Notes: generated from the sequence alone by a model not told the origin. DNA of 64,000 nt from Chryseobacterium bernardetii (GCF_003815975.1 NZ_CP033932.1:2895501-2959500); one strand, 5' to 3'; shown: positions 7,814 through 16,882, numbered from the stretch's first letter. Made by a program: numbers and translations.

Positions 7814-8926
7814 GTGATTAATAACGACCAGATAAAAGAAGCTCAATCCAGGATTGAAGACTTATACAGATATTTACAGATTGAAAAAAAGAAGATCGAA
7901 ATAGCCAATGATGATGAAAAAACAGCGGCTCCTGAATTTTGGGATAATCCTAAGACTGCGGAAGCTTTTCTGAAGCAGCTTCGATCCAAGAAAAAATGGG
8001 TGGAAAGCTATGATGAAATTCATACCCAATTTGAAGATTTACAGGTATTAGCTGACTTTGCTAAAGAAGATCCTGACTCTGAAAAAGAACTGGATGAAAC
8101 ATTTCCGCAACTGATAGAAAAAATAGAAGACCTTGAGTTCAAGAATATGCTTTCCAATGAAGGGGATGAATTATCTGCGGTTCTTCAGATCACAGCCGGT
8201 GCCGGCGGAACAGAAAGCTGCGACTGGGCATCTATGCTGATGAGAATGTACACCATGTGGGCAGAAAAACAAGGGTATAAGATTCGCGAACTGAACTTCC
8301 AGGAAGGGGATGTAGCAGGCGTGAAAACCGTTACCCTTGAAATAGAAGGTGAATTTGCTTTCGGTTATTTGAGAGGGGAAAACGGAGTTCATAGATTGGT
8401 AAGAATTTCACCTTTTGACAGTAATGCAAAACGCCATACCAGCTTTGTTTCTGTATATGTTTATCCTTTAGTAGATGATACCATTGAAATTAATATTAAC
8501 CCTGCCGATATATCTTTTGAAACGATGAGATCTTCCGGAGCCGGAGGTCAGAACGTAAACAAGGTAGAAACAGCGGTACGTCTTCGTCACGCTCCAACCG
8601 GAATTATTATTGAAAATTCAGAATCCCGTTCGCAGCTTCAGAACAAAGAAAAAGCAATGCAGCTCCTACGTTCCAGGTTATATGAAATGGAATTGGAAGA
8701 GCGTATGAAAGCCAGAAATGAGATTGAAGCCAATAAAATGAAGATTGAGTGGGGAAGCCAGATCAGAAATTACGTGATGCATCCTTATAAATTGGTAAAA
8801 GATGTACGCTCAGGCCATGAGACGTCAGATGTGGACGCCGTAATGAACGGAAATATCACACCTTTCCTTAAAGCATTTCTGATGGCCGATGGTACCGCAG
8901 TTTCCGATGATGATCTCGACCTGTAA
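7814..8926 (+). CDS. prfB: Peptide chain release factor 2, no frameshift
   Basis: A 370-residue class I release factor reading UAA and UGA. It shows the stop-codon recognition tripeptide SPF ([16 protein letters not shown]) and the peptidyl-hydrolysis motif GGQ in [13 protein letters not shown]. The start is GTG at 7814. In many bacteria prfB needs a +1 frameshift near codon 26 that lets RF2 autoregulate. Here the corresponding place ([12 protein letters not shown]) is read straight through with no in-frame UGA, so that control is absent. The rest of the length and sequence is normal for the family. Confidence 0.97.
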   Translation: MINNDQIKEAQSRIEDLYRYLQIEKKKIEIANDDEKTAAPEFWDNPKTAEAFLKQLRSKKKWVESYDEIHTQFEDLQVLADFAKEDPDSEKELDETFPQLIEKIEDLEFKNMLSNEGDELSAVLQITAGAGGTESCDWASMLMRMYTMWAEKQGYKIRELNFQEGDVAGVKTVTLEIEGEFAFGYLRGENGVHRLVRISPFDSNAKRHTSFVSVYVYPLVDDTIEININPADISFETMRSSGAGGQNVNKVETAVRLRHAPTGIIIENSESRSQLQNKEKAMQLLRSRLYEMELEERMKARNEIEANKMKIEWGSQIRNYVMHPYKLVKDVRSGHETSDVDAVMNGNITPFLKAFLMADGTAVSDDDLDL

Positions 8927-8965
8927 ATATCATGTGAAATTTTAGTTAAAATCTTATAATTAATT

Positions 8966-8995
8966 TTTGTTTCAGACATTTTAGACTTATTTTTG
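8966..8995 (+). promoter_or_regulatory. Promoter of the DedA gene
   Basis: TTTG (8966-8969) and TATTTTTG (8988-8995) are separated by 18 bases, a good fit to the Bacteroidetes promoter. The ATG follows 17 bases after the -7 box. Confidence 0.6.
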
Positions 8996-9011
8996 TTGTT
9001 CATCGATATAT

Positions 9012-9707
9012 ATGGAAGATTTCAATAGCTGGAAGGATTTATTAAACCCGGAATTTTATATTAAAATGGGAGGGTTTTGGCTTATTTTATTTATTGTGTT
9101 TGCTGAAACAGGTCTTTTTGTAGGGTTTTTCCTGCCCGGAGATTCACTACTGTTCGTTTCAGGAATTTATGCCGTTGAAATCATCAAAGAGACTTTTGGT
9201 TCTACAGGAAGTGATTTTCTGGATACAACACTTCTTGCCTCCGGAGTAGCACTTGCTGCTGTAATAGGAAATGAAGTAGGCTATTATTTCGGTAGAAAAA
9301 CAGGGCCTGCTTTATACAAAAGACCGGATTCAATGCTTTTCAAGAAGAAATATCTTTATCAGGCTCATGATTTCTTTGAAAAACACGGAGCATTGGCAGT
9401 TATTATGGCGAGATTCTTACCTGTAGTGAGAACTTTTACCCCAATTGTTGCAGGAATTGTGAAGATGGATAAAAAAGAATTCTTAAGAGATAATATTATC
9501 GGTGCGGTGCTGTGGTCTTTTATTCTGATCTTTGCAGGACATTATCTTGATAAACTTTTCATGGACCAGTTTAATATAAATCTGAAAGAAAAACTGGAAT
9601 ACATTATCATTGTCATTGTATTGATAACAACACTTCCGGTGATTATCAAATTCATGTTCGGCAAGAAAGAAGACTTTTCTAAATACGAAAACAAAGATTT
9701 TGAATAG
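9012..9707 (+). CDS. DedA/SNARE-associated family membrane protein
   Basis: A 231-residue inner-membrane protein of the DedA family, which is linked to lipid carrier (undecaprenyl phosphate or phospholipid) flipping. It shows FLPGDSLLFVSG, the conserved GNEVGYYFGRKTGP, and FEKHGALAVIMARFLPVVRTFTP with the essential Arg in the amphipathic re-entrant region. Four to five hydrophobic segments are visible, and the tail KKEDFSKYENKDFE is acidic. It is a single-gene unit with its own promoter and terminator. Confidence 0.93.
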   Translation: MEDFNSWKDLLNPEFYIKMGGFWLILFIVFAETGLFVGFFLPGDSLLFVSGIYAVEIIKETFGSTGSDFLDTTLLASGVALAAVIGNEVGYYFGRKTGPALYKRPDSMLFKKKYLYQAHDFFEKHGALAVIMARFLPVVRTFTPIVAGIVKMDKKEFLRDNIIGAVLWSFILIFAGHYLDKLFMDQFNINLKEKLEYIIIVIVLITTLPVIIKFMFGKKEDFSKYENKDFE

Positions 9708-9732
9708 AATTCAAATCTTCTGAAAAATATAC

Positions 9733-9763
9733 AAGGCTGTCTCATTTAGAGATAGCCTTTTTT
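9733..9763 (+). terminator. Terminator after the DedA gene
   Basis: Stem AAGGCTGTCTC (9733-9743) pairs with GAGATAGCCTT (9749-9759) with one mismatch, and is followed by T residues. Confidence 0.8.
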
Positions 9764-9837
9764 ATGAGCATTCAGGATGAGAAGGTAGTTTTATAGCCGC
9801 TTTAGTATACTTAATTCCTTCTTAACCCCTACAAAAC

Positions 9838-10713
9838 TTAATGGTCCATTCTTATCCAATCCAGAATATTCGGATAAATAATGCTGTCTCTCTTTCTTTT
9901 ACTGAAAAATCTTGGTGCATGACCTGTTTTGTCCATGAAGACAAATTTATGTGGAACATTCATATTGGTTAATGCAGAATCCATAGCAATTCCCTGATGC
10001 TGATTCACTAAAAAATCATGATTACCCTGAAACAGCAGAGTAGGAACATGGGTGATATTGGCAATAGGGCTTGCTTCTTTAAAAGCTTCTGAAAGATTTT
10101 TACGGTTAAATTGAGTACCTACAACTTTTTGAATGGTGGGTGAAGTATATTTAGAATAAAATGAATTCAGATATTCAGGGCTGTAAAAATCGGTAGGGCC
10201 ACTTAGGGAAATAATCTTTTTAATCTGGTCAGGATGTCGGTAACCATACAATAAAGCCAGATGTCCACCGGCACTCTCCCCAAGAATAACATAATTGTCA
10301 GGGAGAAGCTCTGCTTTTTCAGCTAAAGAATTAAACTTTTCAATCACAGCACCAATATCTTCAAGCTGTTGCTTATAAGTGATCTTTTTCTTTCGGGATA
10401 CCAACCGGTAGTTCATATTGATGCTTGGAATCCTGTTCTGGAAGAGCATTTTTTGGATCTGGATCATGTGTTCCTTCTTGCCCAAAGTCCAGCCTCCGCC
10501 ATGTATAATAAGAATCACAGGAGAATTGTTAGCATAGTCTTTAGGGAGAAAAACATCCATTTTCTGCCTTTTATGTTCCCCGTATTTTAAATTATAGATT
10601 TTCTGTTGCCCTCCCGGGCCTACCCAAACTCTGAATTTCGTATTACAGGACTGCAGCACAAAACTGATGCATCCCATAATGAAGAAATGATACCTGAGAA
10701 TGAGTTTTTTCAT
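9838..10713 (-). CDS. Alpha/beta hydrolase lipoprotein (esterase-like)
   Basis: A 291-residue hydrolase of the hormone-sensitive-lipase/BD-FAE type. The oxyanion motif is IIHGGGWTLG and the nucleophile motif is GESAGGHLALLYG. The later Asp and His are in QGNHDFLV and KTGHAPRFF. The N-terminus has a hydrophobic stretch ending in a lipobox-like LQSC (about residue 22), so it is probably a lipoprotein exposed to the periplasm. It likely cleaves short acyl or feruloyl esters; the substrate is unknown. It is the last gene of a minus-strand cluster, with 55 bases between it and the SRPBCC gene. Confidence 0.85.
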   Translation of the reverse strand: MKKLILRYHFFIMGCISFVLQSCNTKFRVWVGPGGQQKIYNLKYGEHKRQKMDVFLPKDYANNSPVILIIHGGGWTLGKKEHMIQIQKMLFQNRIPSINMNYRLVSRKKKITYKQQLEDIGAVIEKFNSLAEKAELLPDNYVILGESAGGHLALLYGYRHPDQIKKIISLSGPTDFYSPEYLNSFYSKYTSPTIQKVVGTQFNRKNLSEAFKEASPIANITHVPTLLFQGNHDFLVNQHQGIAMDSALTNMNVPHKFVFMDKTGHAPRFFSKRKRDSIIYPNILDWIRMDH

Positions 10714-10768
10714 ACATCAAATGTAAGGAAAATAAGGGATTTATGAATTGTTCGGAATTGTTATTTAT

Positions 10769-11197
10769 TTAGTTCTTTTCTGCTAACTCCTTTAATTTCC
10801 GGTTCATAATATGGAAGCTGGCAGTGGTAGTATCAAAATTAAAGAACGGGACCAGCAGACCCGAAAATCTTTCTGACTGGATAAATCGAGTAGTGCCGTT
10901 TTTATTATCAATCAGCTCAAAGTGGTGCTCTCCGTCAAATAATCCCTTAAATAGCAGTTTTCCCAGCCATTGTAGTTCTTTATTCTCTTTTTTTAATAAA
11001 ACTACAGGTTTGAAAATCATTATTTTTCCTCCCTGCGGCTTTATTTTAACCTGTATCTGATTTCCTACTTCTACAGATCCCTGGATCTCAGTAATGAAGG
11101 GGTTCCAGTCTGGATATTCATGAAAATTGGATAATATTTTCCATATTTTTTCGGGAGTGGCATGAATGGTAATTTCTGTTTCAATTTTCTTTGACAT
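10769..11197 (-). CDS. SRPBCC (START/Bet v1-like) domain protein
   Basis: A 142-residue polyketide-cyclase/START-like protein. It begins MSKKIETEITIHATPEKIWK, the standard first strand and helix, and continues NFHEYPDWNPFITEI. The fold forms a hydrophobic ligand pocket. I chose the ATG at 11197; a GTG seven codons upstream is also in frame. It lies 60 bases downstream of the Crp-type regulator on the same strand, so the regulator may control it. The ligand is unknown. Confidence 0.85.
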   Translation of the reverse strand: MSKKIETEITIHATPEKIWKILSNFHEYPDWNPFITEIQGSVEVGNQIQVKIKPQGGKIMIFKPVVLLKKENKELQWLGKLLFKGLFDGEHHFELIDNKNGTTRFIQSERFSGLLVPFFNFDTTTASFHIMNRKLKELAEKN

Positions 11198-11257
11198 GAG
11201 TAATGATTTTATAGGCACAAAGTTCGGTCAGAGGAATTGAAATCTACTTGACAAAAA

Positions 11258-11851
11258 TCAAAAATTTCCTGTGGCAATCTTATTTCTGATTCTGCTGAAA
11301 GTTTCGGAAGTCATCCCAAGCATGGAGGCAATATATTGCAAAGGAACCTGATTAAACAACTGTGGATTTTCATTAAAGAAAGACAAATACCTTTCTTCGG
11401 CATTCATCGATAAATGGCTATGAACCCTTGTTTCAATGGTTATAAAGCAATGAACAATGAATTTTTTTTCTAAAATGTGCCATTGGGGAATTTTATTCTG
11501 AAGCGTTTCATAATCAGCCTTATGGATGGTATATAATTCAGTATCTGTAAGGGCTTGAATATCCCATCTTGCAGGTATATCAGTCATAAAACTTGAAAGA
11601 TCCGTTACAAAATATCCGGGAGTTGAAATCCATTGGGTAATTTCTTTCTTCTCTGTTTCCGAAAAAATTCTTAAAAGCCCGGATTTTATAAAACTTAACT
11701 TTGTGCTTTTCTTCCCTGCTTTTAGGAAAATATCATTCTTTTTAAGAATTTCGGGCTTAAAAAATGAAACGATCGTATTTAAATCATTAGGGTCAATATC
11801 TGCAAAATATGAATTAAGGCATTGTTTAAAATCATCATGTATTTCAATCAT
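11258..11851 (-). CDS. Crp/Fnr family transcriptional regulator
   Basis: A 197-residue regulator with an N-terminal cyclic-nucleotide-binding-like domain (KNDIFLKAGKKSTKLSFIKSG, GYFVTDLSSF) and a C-terminal helix-turn-helix (PLQYIASMLGMTSETFSRIR). The phosphate-binding cassette of true cAMP receptors is not obvious, so it may respond to another signal or to none. Similar Bacteroidetes proteins control small neighbouring operons. The next gene downstream encodes the SRPBCC protein. Confidence 0.9.
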   Translation of the reverse strand: MIEIHDDFKQCLNSYFADIDPNDLNTIVSFFKPEILKKNDIFLKAGKKSTKLSFIKSGLLRIFSETEKKEITQWISTPGYFVTDLSSFMTDIPARWDIQALTDTELYTIHKADYETLQNKIPQWHILEKKFIVHCFITIETRVHSHLSMNAEERYLSFFNENPQLFNQVPLQYIASMLGMTSETFSRIRNKIATGNF

Positions 11852-11862
11852 AGTTTCAGAAA

Positions 11863-12339
11863 TTATAAGTTTTCAGCATATCTGTTCAGCGAGTTATTGT
11901 ATCTCGGTAAATGTTTTGAAATTGCTTTTAATACCAGAGATAGGGCTTCTTTATGTTCTCCGGCAGTGGAGAGTGAAAGAGCTAAAAAAGAATCAACAGC
12001 ATCATTCAGTTCATCCGAATAATTGGCTTTTTCTTCTCTTAAGATAGAGATGCTTTCTTCTGTTTTTCCGTTATTTCTTAATGTACTCGCCAGTTGAATT
12101 CTTGCTCTTCTTCTCCGTAAACCGGTTAGTCCCTTATCCAGTGCAGACCTGTACAGAGGTTCTGCCTTGGCTTCATATCCGGTAGAATCGTAAGCACAGG
12201 CCATTTCAAAATCTGCAATCGCATGAGAATCTGTCATCAGGCTTACATGATTCTTGATTTGTAGAATAAATTCTTCATTGCTTATTGTTCCCAGTTTCTG
12301 CCAGATGTTCTGTAATTGATTTTCCCAGTTTTCATCCAT
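11863..12339 (-). CDS. Tetratricopeptide repeat protein (TPR_5 type)
   Basis: A 158-residue soluble protein made of TPR helices: ADFEMACAYDSTGYEAKAEPLYRSAL, then RRRRARIQLASTLRNNGKTEESISILREE, then ALSLSTAGEHKEALSLVLKAI. The pattern resembles the small TPR_5 family. The start is taken at the ATG at 12339 (MDENWENQLQNIWQKLG) instead of one six codons upstream. It is 11 bases upstream of the Crp-type gene on the same strand and may be co-transcribed. The function is unknown; TPRs mediate protein contacts. Confidence 0.8.
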   Translation of the reverse strand: MDENWENQLQNIWQKLGTISNEEFILQIKNHVSLMTDSHAIADFEMACAYDSTGYEAKAEPLYRSALDKGLTGLRRRRARIQLASTLRNNGKTEESISILREEKANYSDELNDAVDSFLALSLSTAGEHKEALSLVLKAISKHLPRYNNSLNRYAENL

Positions 12340-12442
12340 TATATAGATTTTGAACAAAGATATAAAATATTGAAAGCGAGAGACTGCTTCATAATTCTTA
12401 AAATAATTATCATGTTATGAATTAGAAAACCGAATAAATATT

Positions 12443-12450
12443 TATTTTTG
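12443..12450 (+). promoter_or_regulatory. -7 box before the DUF808 gene
   Basis: TATTTTTG matches TAnnTTTG perfectly and is 34 bases before the ATG at 12485. No -33 TTTG is at the usual distance. Confidence 0.4.
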
Positions 12451-12484
12451 TTGGACTTAACAAAGATTAAAAAAACATTAAAAT

Positions 12485-13366
12485 ATGGCGTCAGGCTTTT
12501 TTGCAATTTTGGATGATATTGCAGCATTGATGGATGATGTAGCGGTTACCAGTAAGATTGCTACACAGAAGACAGCAGGAATTTTAGGAGACGATCTGGC
12601 TGTAAATGCGGAAAAAGCCACCGGCTTTCTTTCTTCCAGAGAACTTCCGGTTCTGTGGGCTATTACCAAAGGTTCATTTATTAATAAACTGATAATTCTT
12701 CCTATTGCTTTTCTGCTCAATTGGCTGTATAAGCCCGCTATTGAGATGATTCTTATTTTAGGAGGGATATATCTTGCTTTTGAAGGAGTGGAAAAGATTA
12801 TAGAATTTCTGTTTCACCGTTCCAAAAAAGGACATGAAGTTATCAAAGAAAGTGACGAAGAAGAAAACTCCGAAGTTTCTGAAAAAGCAAAAATAAACTC
12901 AGCCATCAGAACAGATTTTATCCTTTCTATTGAGATTGTAATTATCGCCTTAGGAACCGTTATCCAACAGGAGCATCCGCTTCTTACACAGATTTTAACA
13001 GTAACTTTTGTATCATTTATTGCAACGGTAGGAGTATATGGAATTGTTGCATTGATCGTAAGAATGGATGATGCAGGTTTCAGCCTGATTAAAAAGAGCC
13101 ATGATAAGGGATTCTTTTCCAAACTTGGACATTTATTGGTTAAGGCACTACCAATCATTATCAAACTTTTAGGAGTTGTAGGAACAATTGCCCTGATCTT
13201 AGTTTCGGGAGGTATTTTTTCCCACAATATTCATTACCTGCATGAGTTATTACCAACTTGGCCGTCTATGCTGAAAGAATTCACATTTGGAATTGTAGGA
13301 GGGCTTGCTGCAGTAGCAGTTTTTACCTTAGGAAAAGCGATCTATTCCTTAGCTGCAAAAAAATAG
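12485..13366 (+). CDS. DUF808 (YedI-like) membrane protein
   Basis: A 293-residue inner-membrane protein. The beginning MASGFFAILDDIAALMDDVA with TQKTAGILGDDLAVNAEKA is diagnostic for DUF808. Several hydrophobic segments follow (for example LIILPIAFLLNWLY, FILSIEIVIIALGTVI and IIIKLLGVVGTIALILVSG), and a charged loop lies around residues 110-135. The family is widespread but has no assigned role. It is a single-gene unit with a strong terminator. Confidence 0.92.
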   Translation: MASGFFAILDDIAALMDDVAVTSKIATQKTAGILGDDLAVNAEKATGFLSSRELPVLWAITKGSFINKLIILPIAFLLNWLYKPAIEMILILGGIYLAFEGVEKIIEFLFHRSKKGHEVIKESDEEENSEVSEKAKINSAIRTDFILSIEIVIIALGTVIQQEHPLLTQILTVTFVSFIATVGVYGIVALIVRMDDAGFSLIKKSHDKGFFSKLGHLLVKALPIIIKLLGVVGTIALILVSGGIFSHNIHYLHELLPTWPSMLKEFTFGIVGGLAAVAVFTLGKAIYSLAAKK

Positions 13367-13390
13367 TTAAAGTAAAATAGAGTAAAAGAA

Positions 13391-13422
13391 AATCCTACAT
13401 CATTATGATGCAGGATTTTTTT
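13391..13422 (+). terminator. Terminator after the DUF808 gene
   Basis: Thirteen-base stem AATCCTACATCAT (13391-13403) with ATGATGCAGGATT (13405-13417), one mismatch, then a T run. Confidence 0.85.
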
Positions 13423-13577
13423 ATGGATTTAATTCAAATGAAAATCTTATAATTACTTGGCCAGTTCATGGAAATCTGGCTTTATATTTTATTCTGCTGG
13501 GTTGAATGTAGGAAATTGACAGTAGAACACAGGATACCTGTTTTCTGATAACGGTTAAGTCCTAAACTTTACATAAA

Positions 13578-13599
13578 AAAAGAGGCCTAAGCCTCTTTT
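13578..13599 (-). terminator. Terminator after dnaJ
   Basis: Nine-base stem AAAAGAGGC (13578-13586) and GCCTCTTTT (13591-13599) with a CTAA loop, ending four bases from the dnaJ stop. The symmetric A and T runs could let it act in both directions. Confidence 0.85.
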
Positions 13600-13602
13600 A
13601 TA

Positions 13603-14721
13603 TTAATTGAATAAATCTTTTACTTTATCAAAAAAAGTTTTTTCCTTTCCGGATGGTTCTGCAACCATTTCTCCGCTGGACATCTGCTTTTCAAAGAAGT
13701 CTTTTTGCTCCTTGGTAAGCTTTTGTGGTGTCCATACGTTGATATGAATAAACATATCTCCTTTACCGTAGCTGTCTATGCTTGGAAGACCTTTTCCAGC
13801 TAATCTTAAGATTTTTCCGGATTGGGTTCCCGGATCAACGGTAATTTTCACTTTTCCGCCTACTGTAGGAATTTCTTTTTTTGTTCCTAAAGCAGCTTCA
13901 GCAAATGAAACATATAATTCCTGGTGAAGATTGTCTCCCTCTCTCTTAATTGTTTGATCTACTTCCTCTTCAATGATAACCAATAAATCACCCGGAGTTC
14001 CTCCAAATGGAGCATCGTTTCCTTTTCCTCTCACATTAAGCTGGATTCCGTCTCTTGCTCCTGCAGGAATATTGATCGTGATTTCTTCCTCATCTTTTAC
14101 AAGACCTTGGGCATTAGCTCCGGCAGGAATTTTATCCGCAACCTTTCCGATTCCCTGGCAGGTGCTGCAGGTAGTCTGGGTCTGCATTTGACCAAACATA
14201 GTGTTCATTACTTTCAGCTGAACACCGGAACCGTTACAGGTAGGACATGTTTTTGAAGTGGCCCCTTCTGCCATCTTCATTTTTTTAACTTTAATGGTTT
14301 TATGGGTTCCGTTTACCATTTCCTCAAGATTCAGCTTGATTCTGATTCTTAAATTAGAACCTTTTACCTGCTGACGACCACCGCCGCCACCGCCGAATCC
14401 TCCGAAACCACCTCCGAAAATATCTCCAAACTGGCTGAAAATATCCTCCATGTTCATTCCGCCTCCGAAGCCTCCGCCTCCGAAACCACCATTTCCACCC
14501 ATTCCGGCGTGACCGAACTGGTCATATCTGGCACGTTTCTGATCGTCGCTTAATACTTCGTAAGCCTCAGCAGCTTCTTTGAATTTTTCTTCAGCCTCCT
14601 TATCTCCTGGATTTTTATCCGGGTGATATTTGATGGCCATTTTGCGGTATGCTTTTTTTATTTCGTCGGCAGATGCAGATTTGCTGATCTCAAGTACCTC
14701 GTAATAATCTCTTTTTGACAT
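13603..14721 (-). CDS. dnaJ: Chaperone DnaJ with a reduced zinc domain
   Basis: A 372-residue Hsp40 co-chaperone that stimulates DnaK. The J domain (1-70) has the HPD motif in [19 protein letters not shown] Gly/Phe-rich linker follows (about 75-115). The zinc region keeps only two of the usual four CxxCxGxG repeats, CPTCNGSG and CSTCQGIG. By position these are the middle pair that forms zinc centre II, so centre I is missing. The C-terminal substrate-binding domains are normal. It lies directly downstream of grpE, as in many DnaK-system operons; dnaK is not in the window. Confidence 0.96.
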   Translation of the reverse strand: MSKRDYYEVLEISKSASADEIKKAYRKMAIKYHPDKNPGDKEAEEKFKEAAEAYEVLSDDQKRARYDQFGHAGMGGNGGFGGGGFGGGMNMEDIFSQFGDIFGGGFGGFGGGGGGRQQVKGSNLRIRIKLNLEEMVNGTHKTIKVKKMKMAEGATSKTCPTCNGSGVQLKVMNTMFGQMQTQTTCSTCQGIGKVADKIPAGANAQGLVKDEEEITINIPAGARDGIQLNVRGKGNDAPFGGTPGDLLVIIEEEVDQTIKREGDNLHQELYVSFAEAALGTKKEIPTVGGKVKITVDPGTQSGKILRLAGKGLPSIDSYGKGDMFIHINVWTPQKLTKEQKDFFEKQMSSGEMVAEPSGKEKTFFDKVKDLFN

Positions 14722-14730
14722 GACAATTGA

Positions 14731-14817
14731 ATAATTGATTGTTGATAAATGATAAAAGATATTGTAAAGCTAATGAGTGAAACATTCATCAATTATCACT
14801 CATCATTTATCATTTAT
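14731..14817. repeat. Interleaved inverted repeats in the grpE-dnaJ spacer
   Basis: Two complementary pairs occur in alternating order: ATAATTGAT (14731-14739) with ATCAATTAT (14788-14796), and ATAAATGATAAA (14745-14756) with TTTATCATTTAT (14806-14817). The pairs cannot all form as simple nested hairpins. The sequence is AT-rich low complexity and its role is unknown. Confidence 0.5.
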
Positions 14818-14822
14818 GAATT

Positions 14823-15359
14823 TTAGTTTCCTGTTACTACTTTTGCAAAACGGATTACCTTATCGTTCAAAGTATATCCTGTTTCAATGACATCCACGAT
14901 TTTCCCTTTCAGATCCTCAGATGGAGCAGGAATTTGAGTAATAGCCTCATGGAAATCTACATTAAAGCTGTCACCAGCATTCACTTCCATAGCTTTTAAT
15001 CCTTTTTCAGTAAGTTTATTTTTGAATTTCTGATAGATAAGTTCAACCCCTTGAAGATCTGCCGGATTTCCGTTTTTAGCGATTTCTTTTAATGCTCTTT
15101 CAAAATCATCTAAAACCCCCAGCATAGATACCATCATATCCTGATTGGCATATTGGAAAAATTCCATTTTCTCCTTAGAAGTTCTTTTTTTATAGTTTTC
15201 GAATTCAGCATATAATCTGATGTAACGGTCTTTTTCTTCTGCCAAAAGTTCCTCAGCAGAAGGAGTAGCTGTCACATTGTCCTGAGACGTTGCCTCATTC
15301 TGAATATTGTTATCTTCCTGATTATTGATGCTTTCTTCGTTAATATCCTGGTTTTCCAT
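14823..15359 (-). CDS. grpE: Nucleotide exchange factor GrpE
   Basis: A 178-residue GrpE, which releases ADP from DnaK. The first 35 residues are acidic and disordered (MENQDINEESINNQEDNN). A long helix follows (EELLAEEKDRYIRLYAEFEN, then YKKRTSKEKMEFFQ), and then the beta-wing domain ending GYTLNDKVIRFAKVVTGN. The order grpE then dnaJ on the minus strand, with a spacer of about 100 bases, suggests one heat-shock operon. No CIRCE element was recognised. Confidence 0.96.
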   Translation of the reverse strand: MENQDINEESINNQEDNNIQNEATSQDNVTATPSAEELLAEEKDRYIRLYAEFENYKKRTSKEKMEFFQYANQDMMVSMLGVLDDFERALKEIAKNGNPADLQGVELIYQKFKNKLTEKGLKAMEVNAGDSFNVDFHEAITQIPAPSEDLKGKIVDVIETGYTLNDKVIRFAKVVTGN

Positions 15360-15487
15360 AATTCAATATTTATTTACAGGAATGATTCGCAAAGATTCTG
15401 CCAAAGGAAAAAACAGGACATTAAGGCAGAAAAATAATGTGATTGTTTTTTGAAGAGTTTAGGAAACTAAAGCCTTTTTAAACCTCA

Positions 15488-16822
15488 TTATTCTCCTGTA
15501 AATGTCTGATATAACAGATATGCATTTAAAACAATGATAATAATTGAAATAATCCATACACAAACCTTTAGGAAGGGTTTGTTGACAAATTCTCCCATTT
15601 TAGCCTTATCATTGGTAAACATAACCAGCGGGACAACCGCAAAGCTTAGCTGCATAGACAAAATAACCTGGCTTAAAACCAATAATTCTGTTGTTCCCTG
15701 CTCTCCATAAATAATAGCAACAATTAACGCAGGAATAACAGCTATAAGTCTCGTAATAAGTCTTCTTAACCATGGTTTTAATTTAATGTTTAAGAAGCCT
15801 TCCATGACGATCTGACCAGCCAGAGTTCCTGTCAGGGTAGAGTTTTGCCCGGAAGCCAATAACGCGATCGCGAATGCAATACTTGCCATTGATGCTCCCA
15901 AAATTGGTGTCAGCATCTGGTAAGCATCATGAATGTCTCCTACATGTTGGTTTCCGGTAGTATGGAAAGTAGCGGCAGCCAGAATTAAAATGGCTGCATT
16001 GATAAAAAATGCCAGCATCAAAGATACTGTACTGTCTAACGTCGCAAATTTGATAGCCTCTTTTTTTCCTTCCGTATCGCGGGTGTAATCTCTGGTCTGT
16101 ACAATACTGCTGTGAAGATATAGGTTATGTGGCATTACAGTAGCTCCCAAAATACCGATGGCTATGTAAAGCATTGCCGGATTCTGAATAATTTCTTTTT
16201 GCGGTACCAATCCACCCAGAATTTCATTAAAAGCAGGTTTGGAAATCACAATTTCATATACAAAACAGGCAAGAATCACAAAAATAAGACCGCCTACAAT
16301 ACTTTCAATCCATCGGAAGCCTTTTGCCTGGAGGAGAAGAATGACCAGTACGTCTACAGTTGTAATCACAATTCCCCACGTCAGCGGAATGTGGAACAGA
16401 AGGTTTAAGGCTATTGCAGAACCAATAACTTCGGCGAGATCACAGGCGGCAATGGCTATTTCGCAAAATATCCAGAGAATGAAATTGGTGGCAGGGCTGA
16501 AATGATCTCTGCAGGCCTGTGCCAGATCTCTTTCGGCTACTACACCAAGTTTAACGGATAAATGCTGTAAAACCACCGCAAAAATATTGGAAATGAGAAT
16601 AACTGATAGCAGAGTATACCCAAATTGGGCACCTCCGGCAATATCCGTTGCCCAGTTTCCGGGATCCATATATCCTACCGCAATCATCAATCCAGGTCCG
16701 GCAAAAGCAAGGTACTTTCTCCAGAAACTTGCTTTTTTAGGAACTTTAATAGAAGAATAAACTTCTGATAAAGAATGGGATGTTTTATCTTTTCGCCACG
16801 CGCTTTTTAAATTGAAATTCAT
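15488..16822 (-). CDS. mntH: Nramp family divalent metal (Mn2+/Fe2+) transporter
   Basis: A 444-residue proton-coupled importer with about eleven membrane helices. The metal-site motifs are present: AVGYMDPGNWATD in helix 1 and ATVMPHNLYLHSS in helix 6. The basic N-terminal 35 residues are cytoplasmic. Manganese is the usual substrate for bacterial Nramp proteins. The promoter region carries a 6-base-arm palindrome across the transcription start (16826-16843), which implies metal-dependent repression. It is a single gene between grpE and an OmpA-type gene. Confidence 0.95.
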   Translation of the reverse strand: MNFNLKSAWRKDKTSHSLSEVYSSIKVPKKASFWRKYLAFAGPGLMIAVGYMDPGNWATDIAGGAQFGYTLLSVILISNIFAVVLQHLSVKLGVVAERDLAQACRDHFSPATNFILWIFCEIAIAACDLAEVIGSAIALNLLFHIPLTWGIVITTVDVLVILLLQAKGFRWIESIVGGLIFVILACFVYEIVISKPAFNEILGGLVPQKEIIQNPAMLYIAIGILGATVMPHNLYLHSSIVQTRDYTRDTEGKKEAIKFATLDSTVSLMLAFFINAAILILAAATFHTTGNQHVGDIHDAYQMLTPILGASMASIAFAIALLASGQNSTLTGTLAGQIVMEGFLNIKLKPWLRRLITRLIAVIPALIVAIIYGEQGTTELLVLSQVILSMQLSFAVVPLVMFTNDKAKMGEFVNKPFLKVCVWIISIIIIVLNAYLLYQTFTGE

Positions 16823-16825
16823 AAA

Positions 16826-16843
16826 TGTTAGAAATGACTAACA
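16826..16843. promoter_or_regulatory. Palindromic operator over the mntH start site
   Basis: TGTTAGAAATGACTAACA is an inverted repeat with perfect six-base arms TGTTAG/CTAACA and a six-base spacer. It overlaps the last two bases of the -7 box and the predicted start point and ends four bases before the start codon. TTAG/CTAA half-sites are seen in DtxR/MntR-family operators, and a repressor bound here would block transcription. The assignment to MntR is an inference. Confidence 0.6.
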
Positions 16844-16871
16844 AATTTAATTAAATATATGTAAACACAAA
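16842..16871 (-). promoter_or_regulatory. mntH promoter
   Basis: On the minus strand TTTG (16868-16871) and TAAATTTG (16842-16849) are separated by 18 bases and give a perfect -7 box. Transcription would begin near 16835, leaving a leader of about 12 bases. Confidence 0.65.
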
Positions 16872-16882
16872 AATCATGACAT

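Noticed and set aside
12814..13227. 137-codon minus-strand frame opposite the DUF808 gene
   Set aside because: Antisense shadow of a conserved membrane protein gene.
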